A program made the translations under genes and the position numbers. A stretch of DNA of 15,666 bases. Origin: Phoronis pallida. Its lineage: Eukaryota; Phoronida; Phoronidae. Under the pieces are notes generated by a model, which was given only the letters and a program-made list of their open reading frames with translations, ran no database searches and was not told the origin of the DNA. Positions 1 through 9,319 of this stretch are shown in pieces. Positions within the stretch are counted from its first letter, which is position 1, and each line of letters begins with the position of its first letter. Location of the stretch: the NCBI GenBank assembly GCA_028565715.1, contig JAOXYC010255342.1, positions 1 to 15,666 on the forward strand. Direction: 5' to 3'.

Positions 1-1689
1 ATGTCGAGTAAAACGATACTATATTTAATTAAATAGACTTGACGTTCACCATTGTCTGTGCAACCCTACACCAGCGAGCGTTGTGCGGAGAATGAAATCT
101 AATGCCGTCAATAAACCTGGTTTGATTTTAGATTCGGCATTTCCAACATGTTTTCTAGTGCCTCTAAAAAAACATTTTCAGATACAATTTAACTTTTTCA
201 GACCATTGCATAAAATAATCGCGCACTTAGAAAAAAACGTATTGTACATGTGGAATAAGTCAAAGCATACAGGGATATATCTATTTTGGGCAGGCACTCT
301 GAGAATCAGATATAGGGTAAGGTTTCTACTGTCACTCGAACAGTTTTTGCGGATTACTCCATTTCACTATCCCCTCACAATGTACATGTGTTCTTATCAA
401 CCTTGATTTTGGTGACACATTTCAAAATAGAGCGTGGCTGTCAAACTAAATTAGATCAACAACACATAGAGTTACAATGACACTGTAAGATTAAGCTACA
501 GGCCACGTTACCTGTTCAACCGCCTGACGCTGCATGATGTCCTCGGAGACCATGTTTCTTTAGTCTTTTCTTAACATATAGTGGTAGAACAATCCTCACA
601 CATTTCACTGTTTCAATGTTACGACTTTTTGAATAATATCCAGTGTAATATTATTTTGCGTCTACCAGCACTACCCGCAGGAAAAATGACATTTTCTCTA
701 CGGGACCAATTTGTTAGTTTATTACGATACGCTAATTAATTAATGATAATGATATATTATCGAGCAACAAAAAGTAATAAGTTTGCACTGAAGCAGCCGT
801 TCATTTTGATTTAACGTCAAGTTGCGTAATTTGTTGCGTGCACTTGAACATGATGCACGTGGTGATAACGCTTTTGAACACTTACGCAACATGTCGCTAG
901 ATGTCGTCCAAATGAACAGTGAAATAACTTGACTGATGTGATATTTCGTAACAACTAAGGTTACTTGGTATACATTATTCATTTCGACACATGCTCACTT
1001 CCAGTTTGGCGCGTTTAAATATGCTGTACTCGCTGACTGTGATGAAAATCAGATTTGTTGACAAACGTTATGTAAACCATTTGATCATGTCATCCTTAAT
1101 TTAATGTCGGTTATCTTTACTTTCTGATTTATGTTGCTGATTATGTGAAAAATATTGGAAAGTACTAAAGATTGCATCTCAATTGCCTAACAAGATCGAA
1201 CTGGAGGCCTTTTACCAGTGTTTCATCGAGTTAGAATAAATGTATGGATTGTGCGGGAGAAAGTGGAGATAATATTATGTGTTAAAACGAGAGGGAAATG
1301 TTTAAATCATAACAAAAAATCCAACAAAATTGACCTCATTTCAAAGTTTATGTTTAATATCACTTAGTGGCGATAAACAACGTACGTAAAAGAAGCAAAA
1401 GCCTTATCCACGACCATAATAAAACTCATCAAAAGAAACTGCAGTGAAATCGTTGTATTTATTGTCTCTTATTTTAAAAACCTTAGACACATGGCAAATG
1501 TTTTTTGAAAAAAATAAAAGTGGCAAAAAGTGAATTTCAGCAGCGGCGATTAAAATTTAACTTGTGTTGCCCCAACACTAGTAATTTTAGGCTCTAACAG
1601 GCATTCAAATTTTGATTTACTGAAAATTAATTAAAAATTTGTGGAGCCAGAAATCATGGAATCTCCCAAGTATGGTACATTATTCTAAA
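1..1689. other. Downstream intergenic DNA
   Basis: AT-rich sequence without a supportable gene. The open frames at 83-406 (plus) and 740-982 (minus) have no recognisable domain and unremarkable composition. The only structure seen is the inverted repeat at 799-917. Confidence 0.6.
799..917. repeat. Imperfect nested inverted repeat
   Basis: The outer pair is GTTCATTT (799-806) and AAATGAAC (910-917). The middle pair is GTTGCGTAA (821-829) and TTACGCAAC (882-890), nine perfect bases. An inner pair is CGTGC and GCACG, around 837 and 855. The spacers are unequal, so this may be an eroded foldback element. It lies downstream of the gene and has no coding content. Confidence 0.45.
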
Positions 1690-2505
1690 TATGCAAGTGT
1701 CACTGCAATTTATTTTTGTGACTTTTATGGTCGAGAATAAGGCTTATGCATCTTTTACAAAAAAAAACTAAAATCTGAAAGACCAGCTGTATGTAAGCGA
1801 AACATTGTCGTTAAGGGCAAACCCATAAATACAAACATTGTCGGTTATTTGATAACATTTAATAACATCTTCCTCATTTAATATCCATACAGAGCACGGT
1901 AACAAACATCTATATAATGGGGCATTCTTACACCCACAGTCAGTCGTTATATTACATGTCAATAAATACGTAATCCAGACATAAGACACAAGTCGTTAAA
2001 CGTAACAAACATAAATAGAATGAAGACAAGATTGCACGTGCAGAGCGGCGTGCCACAGACAACAACTATATACAAAAAGATCAACCCCTTCACATAAGTG
2101 CACTTTGAAATGCATCGTAGTTAAGAATAATTCAAGTTGCTGGGAATCACATCACTCTGTTTGCAGTTCAACCCAATGTCGTACAGTCCATAGTTTTACC
2201 CCTACCAAAATCTATATAAATGGCGTTGGTTGTTTGAAAACCAAATCTAACCATGAACATTTACCACAAGTAATAATATATCATATTGTTATTTTACTTC
2301 CATGTTGTAACTTTACTTAAACGGACTGTTTTAATTCAGTTATAATAACAAATATCTGAAAAACTGACCAAATATTGACAACTTTAAGAATCAAGGCATT
2401 TATATTAAATTTAATTTAAATACGGTATTCCAAAATTACAATAAAAAGTTTGAGAGAAGCATTAAACTATTAAGATCACATCAATTCCGTGAATTCCGTT
2501 AAAGT
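1690..2505 (-). other. Probable 3' UTR of the Sp8/Sp9-like gene
   Basis: The stretch below the TAG stop is AT-rich and non-coding. The first canonical AATAAA on the minus strand is at 1714-1709, which would give a 3' UTR of about 800 nt. ATTAAA variants occur earlier, at 2415-2410 and 1882-1877. A Pumilio-like TGTATATA reads on the minus strand at 2074-2067. The boundary is a guess without transcript data. The short open frames here (for example 1768-1989 minus and 2105-2320 plus) show nothing recognisable. Confidence 0.4.
1709..1714 (-). terminator. Candidate polyadenylation signal AATAAA
   Basis: AATAAA reads on the minus strand and is the first canonical hexamer after the stop codon at 2506. 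Earlier ATTAAA variants at 2415-2410 and 1882-1877 are alternatives. The hexamer is frequent by chance in sequence this AT-rich. Confidence 0.3.
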
Positions 2506-3561
2506 CTAAGTCATTGAAACTTTACTAGTATCTGTGTCTTGTTTCGTTATTTCCTCGTTATTATCGTCTTCTCCGCCTTCTTCACTGTGCGTTTTGACGT
2601 GTTTAGCGAGGTGGTCACTTCTCATAAACCTTTTATTACAAACTGGACATGCAAATCGTTTTTCTCCAGTGTGTGTTCTAAGATGGCGCTGTAGTTCATC
2701 TGAGCGCGTGAAGCGTTTTCCGCAAAACAACCAATTACAGACGAATGGACGTTCGCCTGTATGCCATCTTAGATGTGCCTTGAGATGCGAAGTTTTGTTA
2801 TAAACTTTACCACATCCAGGTATGTGGCAATTATGCAAAGGCTTTCGCCTAAGATGGGCACCCGCTGGACCGAGCCTGTCAGCCTCCTGGCAGTTTGGAC
2901 AAGAGCACGTGGCACGTCCGGTGTACCTCCTTGGATTCCGGCCAGGTACGAGCGGCGGAGGCGGAGAGTAAAACGGGCTTGTGGCGCCAACGAGATCAGA
3001 CTTAGTGGGTAGCATTGCTTTGTAGTTATACGAATCCTGAAACGATTGTCCGGCACTTCCAAGAAACGATGGGCTTACGTGCAGAGGGTCTGTAGTATAC
3101 GGATAACTGCTGTACGGCGAGCAAACTGAAGTGGACACTTCCGGAATCCAATTCGACGACGGTGGGGGAACCTCCCACAATCCACTAGATGATGACGCGA
3201 CTTCCGGTTTAAGCGAATGCGATGCTGACGGCACGTACGGCCAGGAATCGTAACGTGAATAGAAGCCGCCGTTCACTTGATCTATTTTTTGAAGTATTGA
3301 AGACTGTGTGGACTCTGCTACAGACTGTAATGGCTGATGATACATCATCTCATTGCTGTATGACGTAACAGTGGGCTGAGAACTTGCGGGAGATGGTTGA
3401 CTAGATGGTGCTAATCCACCAAATGATACCGGGCTACCGCTAGATTTCTTCCATGGATAAAACCCCTTGGATGATTCTGGGGCTTTCAGGATGGGTGAGC
3501 CAGATCTCGGCTTAGTTAGAGTTGTGATGACGGACACTGGAGCACCGTGCAAGCGTGAATC
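2506..3561 (-). CDS. Sp8: Sp8/Sp9-like (Sp6-9 clade) zinc-finger transcription factor, main coding exon
   Basis: This exon encodes residues 7-357 of a nuclear DNA-binding regulator that should recognise GC and CACCC boxes. In spliced numbering, a KGFYPWKKS motif lies at about 38-46 and matches the KGFHPWK block of Sp8/Sp9. The middle is Ser/Pro-rich, with [19 protein letters not shown] and YNYKAMLP blocks that align with YESW, WWDV and GFKPVLP in vertebrate Sp9. The buttonhead box CSCPNC is at 225-230. Three C2H2 fingers follow: C251/C256/H269/H273, C281/C286/H299/H303 and C311/C314/H327/H331. Their recognition helices (KTSHLKA, RSDELQR, RSDHLAK) are the Sp type. The [10 protein letters not shown] stretch after the buttonhead box points to Sp6-9 rather than Sp5 or Sp1-4. 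The tail is acidic ([12 protein letters not shown]) and stops at TAG 2508-2506. At 357 aa it is shorter than vertebrate Sp8/Sp9 (roughly 480-510 aa), mainly because it lacks Ala/Gly/Ser runs. The exon starts after CAG at 3562. Sp6-9 genes act in limb, appendage and neural patterning in other animals; that role here is inferred from the family. Confidence 0.96.
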   Translation of the reverse strand, partial: DSRLHGAPVSVITTLTKPRSGSPILKAPESSKGFYPWKKSSGSPVSFGGLAPSSQPSPASSQPTVTSYSNEMMYHQPLQSVAESTQSSILQKIDQVNGGFYSRYDSWPYVPSASHSLKPEVASSSSGLWEVPPPSSNWIPEVSTSVCSPYSSYPYTTDPLHVSPSFLGSAGQSFQDSYNYKAMLPTKSDLVGATSPFYSPPPPLVPGRNPRRYTGRATCSCPNCQEADRLGPAGAHLRRKPLHNCHIPGCGKVYNKTSHLKAHLRWHTGERPFVCNWLFCGKRFTRSDELQRHLRTHTGEKRFACPVCNKRFMRSDHLAKHVKTHSEEGGEDDNNEEITKQDTDTSKVSMT

Positions 3562-4913
3562 CTGAAACAAAAACATGCTGACGTTAGTTTTGTGTTAGCA
3601 CACTTTACACTCCTATGAGCATTTGGCTAGGAGACTGGGAGTGGGAATTTTGACTATTTTATCATTACAAAGTCTCATGTTGAAAAAAAAAAGTGTTCAT
3701 ATTCAAATCATCGTAAATAGTTCCAAATTGTACCAAATTATATGCGTTGTACAGGAAGTGCAGTTAACAAGAAAAAAACGCATTGTCTGTTGATTTCAGT
3801 TCACTTGACGAACTTCACTTCAATGTACTGATTTCATAAAAGGTAATACAAAGGCCCGGTCGCCAACGAGTAATATCAGAAATTCATTTATAGACCTGGC
3901 TATATACACAAGACACCAACATTGTGACTGAAGTTTTCAAATAAATAATTTTAAAACTCGATAGACCAGGATTTCAAATTGCGTTAAAAATTAACGCGTC
4001 AGCTCCAGAGTGGATCATCTTATACAGTTTAACGTTTTCATAAAAAACGTTTACGATAACACGCATCGCCTACACCCTGCACATGAACGAAAGAACACCG
4101 GGGCAACATTGGAAAGATTGGTTAAATAATATTTACGGTGGCGCTTACAATTTAAATGATCTATACTTTAAAAGGTGTAACCAGTTTAAATTAAAAACCA
4201 ATTAATACTTTTAATTTGAATGTTGAATCAAAATACACTGATTGATATTAAATGATAATTTGTATACACCATTCAAACAAAAGATCAACAAGATTCAAGA
4301 TATCATTTGTTTACTCATTAAAGACGTCCCGTTGAGAATTTTGAAAAAAAAGCAACTCTAATTGGTAGATATTTAAAACCTTATCGAATCAGCTGTGCCC
4401 AGCTGGTCACGCGAGAGTGAGAGTTGAGGCTCTCTGCTGGAGATTTAGACATTTGATGAGCTATGAATACATGGTATTATAATTGACATAGAAATACGCG
4501 AATAAATTATTACTTTTTGACACCTCAACGCCCCTTCTTTTATTGTATTTCAGCAGATAACCTAGTTTTGTTGTAAATTAAATAACTTTTAAAATCATAT
4601 CGGACAGATTTTTACTCTCATATCTGACGCATTCAACATTTGTGGTTATTGTATTTACATGTAGTTGAAGAGATATTCAACACAATTTTTTTTTAAATCC
4701 GTGTGCAACAATTGTCCGTTTATTTTTACGAAATGGTAATTTTGTTTTAAAAATAAAAAAGGAAATAAACCTTGTTGTTTAACTCCAGCAAAGCTCCAAA
4801 GAAACATGTATGAATTTCGATGAAATTATGAAAATTTATTTAAGAACTTGAACTTGAATGCATTAAGTAAGGTAAAATGATTACCCTGGAAATTAAAGTG
4901 CCAGTGATAATCA

Positions 4914-5135
4914 AATTAAAATTAGTATATCCGTTACCGGATACACAATATGGTTGATAAAAACTGTTTAAAAGATGAAATCCGGTATAAAATCACATAA
5001 ATTGTCAGATTAAAACTCCATACAGTTTCGCCACAAGGCTTGATCACATGTACCAGAGATCTGTATGGAGCTTTAGTCTGGAAATATATGTGATTTTATA
5101 CCGGATTTCGTCTTTTAAACCGTTTTCATCAACCA
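4914..5135. mobile_element. Foldback/MITE-like element with 75-bp inverted arms and 11-bp flanking direct repeats
   Basis: The left arm (4951-5025) and right arm (5061-5135) are inverted copies with no gaps and 67 of 75 positions matching. They are separated by a 35-nt loop (5026-5060). Both arms carry the block TCCGGTATAAAATCACATA. The 11-mer AGTGATAATCA occurs at 4903-4913 and again at 5136-5146, directly abutting the right arm, so it may be a target-site duplication. On the left, 37 nt of non-palindromic sequence separates the 11-mer from the arm, including a small dyad TATCCG/CGGATA at 4928-4943. There is no coding capacity. It lies in intron 1, so its RNA would form a long hairpin in the pre-mRNA. 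I do not recognise the family. Confidence 0.75.
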
Positions 5136-7776
5136 AGTGATAATCATCTACTATAAATCAGTACTTACATATTGAACAGTTTTATGCCGGGTGAAAAAGA
5201 AATTAAAAGGTCATTTTTAGAGCAGAAAATTCTTTTCGGAATATTTAAACCATTGGAATCTCAACGAACGAACATTTAACATAGGTTTTACGATGATAAA
5301 TAGCACCCTTAAAATTTCATTTCATTTTTTAGAATCATTTGTACTGATTTTTCTACTTGCAGTTGAGATTCAAGATCTAAAACAAAATATTGAGATTTTA
5401 TTTGCCCAGACGTTTGTTCTCTAAAATTCGTCATTTTAAATATAGTTCTTTTTCTAAAACGAATAATCAGATTTTCTCTTAAATTTTCAGTACAAATTGA
5501 CAACTTCGATTTCTGTCTTAACAATTTCTTTGGAAATGATGCGAATATCGCTCAAACATTACCTTCTATCCATATTTTATATTTTAGAATACATATAGTA
5601 ATTATTTACCATACATCTTATTTTAAGATATTTTCAAGCCACATTACCACAACCTGTGTCATGACCACAAGACGTCAATCTTGACTTAACATTTTGTTTG
5701 CGGGCAAGATAAGTGTCATTTAAAAAAAAAACGCATTCAAAGTTGAAATTTAATATCAACAAATTCAAATAAATCAATCATAACTGAGAGTATATGTTTG
5801 TTCTAGTGTTGATTATCGAAGCTCATTATTTGTTCGAATCAATCAACGAAAAAGCGTTATAAGCATTTCAATGGTATGTATAAACGAATATTTTTAAAAT
5901 ATTAAACAAATTAACATTTTATTTAAGAACATTTTGGTTAATTTTGAAGCAACGACTCCGTGGTTTGTTTGAAATTAATCAATGTAGGCATGATGGCAAA
6001 TGTCAATAAGAAATAAAAAAAAATCTCATAAAAAGTCAAGTTTGAGATAGACGTTTAATTTCAATATCACTGAAATCGCATCGAGAAACTTATTAAACCA
6101 ATTAAAGTTCTATGTCAATGTTTCGGATCAATAATACAGATTAATTTCCTATATGACGGAATTTCTTATAAACTATCTGTATAACCCTGAACATTATTGT
6201 GAAAGGTTAACGTTCGTTAACATACACTTTGTTCTCATCGCAAATTACACCTGAATTAAATCTGAGAAGCTAAGCAGGCTTTAAGGGCACACTTAACCCT
6301 TGTGTAGTGTTGAGGATGGGGCTCGGAAGCTTTTAATTAGGCTCTTGAGACAACAGATAGACACCTGAGGTTTACGACAAGGTGATTCATTTGTAAAAAA
6401 ACTTAGGGGGGATTTACTTGACAGCCGGTTTCGGGTGTTTTGTTTATTTTTGAGTAACTGTTTTATTGAATCTAATAGTTTTGAAACAACATTGACTGAA
6501 CAGTTTTTATTTAAATGCAAGACTGTTTACAATTACATAGAAATTATACATTGGTCCTATTATTCATTAAACTTTTTTTAAAGAGTGTGTAACATTGTAT
6601 AATACGTCGGTATGAAGGTACAATTTTATTTAAATTAAAATCTGAAATAAAAAATGTGCTCTTGAACCGGCGTAAAAGAACCTTAAACTTATTTAAAAAC
6701 AACACTACATTACGTTAAGTCAAGGACCGAATTTCGAAAAATAGCATATTATTTAAGTCAGCGAGAAAGCTTTTTAATAATTAAAATTAGTGAAAAACTC
6801 AACAATATCGGAGGACGCGATGGTAGCAATTACCACATTCACGTACACGAGATTAGCTTATGTTAAAAAATAAATAAATGAAAAAACAGTACCTAAAACG
6901 TTTGATTGTAATAATACACCGTCTAAAGGCAACGAAGGGTGAATATTTGGCGTCATTAAATTAATAAATTTAAAACAGGTCAAAGTACATTTGCATTCAG
7001 ACATATTCAAGAATGTATGTTGTCAGTCAAGTAGAAATAAGTAATAAAACTGTTTGCCCTTTCTGATTGATATCAATTCAATAACGCCAGTGGGATAATT
7101 TGAACAAAACTCCTGAATCCAACTTTGACATTTTCAACACATGAGGTGTACTTTAAAGTCAGGCTGATAAATGATTATTCATAAGTAACACCTTTTTTAA
7201 GTGCTGATTTTTTTTAAAATCGAATCGCCTTTTGTTTAAAAATTGCTCGGTTCAACTCAGACTTTTACTTTTTAAGTGTAAGCATTTTAGTAACTATCTA
7301 CACTACACTGTGATTTAAAAGGGTCAGGTTTTACAATTGCACAATAATTATTTTTAAAATATTCGTTTGAAATCAAAGAAACTGAAAGCTGCCTGTCACT
7401 TTTTTTATGTTTCAAAAAGATTTGATGAGTGTTACAATCTTTATATTTGTCTGCTGTGCGATCATGACATCATGATTTTTAAAATTTCTTTATTTATAAT
7501 ACGAAAACAATATTTTCATAAACACCAAAGTGTTTTCCTCCCGGTTCGCCTAAGGAAGTGTACCACTTTGAGGCGAGCGAATGCCAGCTCCCACACCGTA
7601 TCGCGGAATCTTTGAGACAAGATAGTTATACAAGTTTAGTTCAGTATATGTTTGGAGAGGCCATGATTACAAAGTGATCCTACATATTGTCATCTAAAAT
7701 TGACTTGGCTAGTGAATGGCTGTTTACCATCGTTTAGATATCCTCTTCATTCCGGTATTGTATGAAGTCTTACTGA

Positions 7777-7935
7777 GGATAATACGAGTTTGTATTCAAT
7801 ATCATTGTATGACATATCAACCGCACGGGGATTCTACATGACTGTAGTGCGCGGGATAATACAAGTTTACTTTCAATAACATTGCAGTATCATCCCAAGT
7901 ACAGATTATACTAGAGATAATACAATCATTGTATA
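7777..7935. repeat. Weak diverged repeat, three partial copies
   Basis: GGATAATACGAGTTT at 7777, GGATAATACAAGTTT at 7854 and AGATAATACAATCATT at 7915 begin similar stretches; the first two continue with TTCAATA and CATTG blocks. Spacing is 77 and then about 61 bp. Divergence is high, so this is either an old duplication or chance in AT-rich DNA. Confidence 0.3.
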
Positions 7936-8823
7936 AGCACGATATGTCAAGTTAAATGTACCTAAGCTAAAAGAAAAACGTACTTTGAGTAACACTCGTT
8001 GAGATGCCAAGAGTGCATCGACCAAACAGCTGATTTTTTCATCGTTTTATTTGAAAATACTGACTCGATGAAATGTCAATAGGTTTCTGCTCGTAATAAC
8101 CGAAACTTACAGGGCATCAAAATGCATTAATCAAACTTGTGGCAGAAACATATGACTGGTTATTAAAGAAAACAGATGATACATTTTTCGCCTTACAAAA
8201 AACATAACAGTCGCCGTTCACATCAGCAAACGCGTAGGCAGTCAGTACATCAATAAACAAATCAAAATTAATCAGTAATGTTTTTAAAACTAAATAAACT
8301 TTTCGCATTTCAATGAATTTTATTTTTTGTGATCGAAAGCCGTGTCCATGAGGTTGAGCGTGGGTTTTAGTTATTTAAAGTAGACTTTCCATCAAATATG
8401 AACCACAAAATAAAGACTATTTACACTACGAGGACTTTCTCTAACCACAGAGTCATGCGGTTTAACTTCAAGAAACAGAGTATAACTAACACCTTAAAAA
8501 CCACTGAACAAGATTGTTTACACACACATTTTGAAGGTAGCTGAGAGGAGACTTATAGAAATTTACTAGAAAATCATTTGAAAGCGTCAAAATAATAATA
8601 ATGGAACTATTATTACACTTTAGCGATTGTGTTTGAGAAATAAATAATCTTAATTTATGCTGCTAATATTTCACAACATCAGGCTTACTCAGAGATTATG
8701 AACAAATATTGTTGTAAAATATCTTAAATTTTTAGTATCTGCAATTATCACACATGTATTTAATTTGATGTATTTCTTTAATTTGATCTTAGCTCATTGT
8801 TAGCTAATATGCACAATATACCT

Positions 8824-8840
8824 AAAAAAAAAAAAAAAAA
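8824..8840 (+). repeat. Homopolymer A17 tract
   Basis: Seventeen consecutive A residues lie in intron 1, about 75 bp inside the donor site. It reads as T17 in the gene's sense. It could be slippage, or the remnant tail of an old retroposon on the plus strand, but no element body is visible beside it. Confidence 0.6.
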
Positions 8841-8914
8841 TAGTAATGTAAAATATAACTTTTTTATAACAATATTGAACATTTAACGTTTTAGTGCGCA
8901 TTAATCAAACTTAC

Positions 8915-8932
8915 CGATATGACGCTCGTCAT
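8915..8932 (-). CDS. Sp8: First coding exon (6 codons) of the Sp8/Sp9-like gene
   Basis: On the minus strand, ATG ACG AGC GTC ATA TCG (MTSVIS) is followed directly by GTAAGTTT, a perfect U1-type donor, in phase 0. The main exon also begins at a codon boundary, so the join reads [15 protein letters not shown]. This lines up with the Sp9 N-terminus (MATSILG-EEPRFGTTP), where I recall a similarly short first coding segment. The start context is GCAGCCATGA, with purine at -3. The frame is closed upstream by TGA and has no intervening ATG. The TATTATTGCAG just before could also be a splice acceptor, which would make this a 20-nt internal exon with a non-coding exon further upstream; I consider that less likely. 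The call rests on splice-site match, phase and N-terminal similarity, not on transcript data. Confidence 0.85.
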
Positions 8933-9022
8933 GGCTGCAATAATATATGATTTTCTGTAAACTGGACTCAAAGTCTTTGCGAATCATCCACGTTACGTCA
9001 AGTGTCCTGTGTTTTTCCAAGT
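8933..9022 (-). other. Predicted 5' UTR with overlapping upstream ORF
   Basis: If transcription starts near 9022, downstream of the TATA box, the leader is about 90 nt. It contains an ATG at 8987-8985 in a weak context (TGGATGA, pyrimidine at -3). Its frame runs past the main ATG, across the splice junction and ends at TAA around 3514-3512, about 40 codons. The main ATG has the stronger context. A TGACGTAA bZIP/CREB-type half site lies at 9000-8993. The transcript boundary is inferred. Confidence 0.4.
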
Positions 9023-9041
9023 GATTCCGTTTCAAGTTTCA

Positions 9042-9047
9042 TTTATA
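9042..9047 (-). promoter_or_regulatory. Candidate TATA box
   Basis: TATAAA reads on the minus strand within CATTATAAATG. An initiator-like TCACTTG (9024-9018, A at 9022) lies about 25 nt downstream, and the predicted start codon lies 110 nt downstream. TATAAA is common by chance in AT-rich DNA, but this copy sits in the CpG-richer block at a sensible spacing. Confidence 0.35.
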
Positions 9048-9111
9048 ATGCCCGTCCACTTCGTATTTAACGACTGCGCTCGATCGATTTCTTCGCGACT
9101 ATTATCACCAG

Positions 9112-9121
9112 TTTACGTAAA
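9112..9121. promoter_or_regulatory. Perfect palindrome TTTACGTAAA (bZIP-type site)
   Basis: The ten-base palindrome contains TTACGTAA, the canonical full site for PAR-bZIP, NFIL3 and C/EBP-like dimers. It is embedded in a near-palindromic CCAG...GCTGG context (9108-9126), about 180 bp upstream of the start codon. Confidence 0.35.
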
Positions 9122-9310
9122 GCTGGCTGCAAGAAATCACGACCGAACTGACCACTCAAAAACAAGTCTTGCACGGTAATTGTCGGAGAATGTGTCTAAA
9201 TGATGTGTCTCTCTTGGCTATCAGCCACAATGATTGATTGCTAATCTAAATGCACCTCCTATACTAGCGAGCTCTTCTTTACATTCGAGCAGGTCTTTTC
9301 ATGGCTAAGC

Positions 9311-9319
9311 TCCGCCCAC
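9311..9319 (-). promoter_or_regulatory. GC box (Sp/KLF-type site)
   Basis: The minus strand reads GTGGGCGGA, containing the GGGCGG core recognised by Sp/KLF fingers. It lies about 380 bp upstream of the start codon. Since the gene encodes an Sp-type three-finger protein, it could be an autoregulatory site or a binding site for another Sp/KLF factor. Confidence 0.4.

Larger units (their letters stand above)
3562..8914 (-). other. Intron 1 of the Sp8/Sp9-like gene (5353 bp, phase 0)
   Basis: The donor is TCG|GTAAGTTT (8914-8907). The acceptor is ATGTTTTTGTTTCAG|GAT with AG at 3563-3562. A branch-point-like ACTAAC (3588-3583) has its A at 3584, 22 nt before the exon. Another AG at 3579-3578 would shift the frame and is not expected to be used. 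The intron is AT-rich and non-coding. Inside it are a foldback element (4914-5135), a weak three-copy repeat (7777-7935), a 15-bp repeat shared with the donor region (8124-8138 and 8898-8912) and a 17-base A run (8824-8840). No short open frame inside shows a recognisable domain. Introns of patterning genes often hold enhancers, but none can be assigned here. Confidence 0.85.

Noticed and set aside
2534-3062. Open frames on both strands overlapping the zinc-finger exon (2534-2803 plus, 2773-3012 plus, 2769-3062 minus)
   Set aside because: They are other-frame shadows of the Sp coding exon with no domain of their own.
2506-3561. Identity as Sp5, Sp1-4 or KLF
   Set aside because: KLFs lack the buttonhead box. 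Sp5 and Sp1-4 differ after the CxCPNC motif, whereas [10 protein letters not shown] and KGFYPWKK fit Sp6-9.
3562-3576. ATG at 3576-3574 as the start codon of the Sp gene
   Set aside because: ATGTTTTTGTTTCAG is a pyrimidine tract plus acceptor, preceded by a branch-point-like ACTAAC. The encoded MFLFQ has no match to Sp N-termini, whereas MTSVIS from 8932 does.
7546-7576. TCGCCT...AGGCGA hairpin with inner AAGTG/CACTT
   Set aside because: It has an asymmetric bulge and short stems, and could arise by chance.
8117-8308. 63-codon minus-strand frame as an alternative first coding exon
   Set aside because: It ends in a stop before the donor-like GTAAGT at 8109, so it cannot join in frame to the main exon.
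9274-9285. AATGTAAAGAAG on the minus strand resembling part of miR-1
   Set aside because: The seed is preceded by CG rather than TGG and no opposite hairpin arm is nearby.
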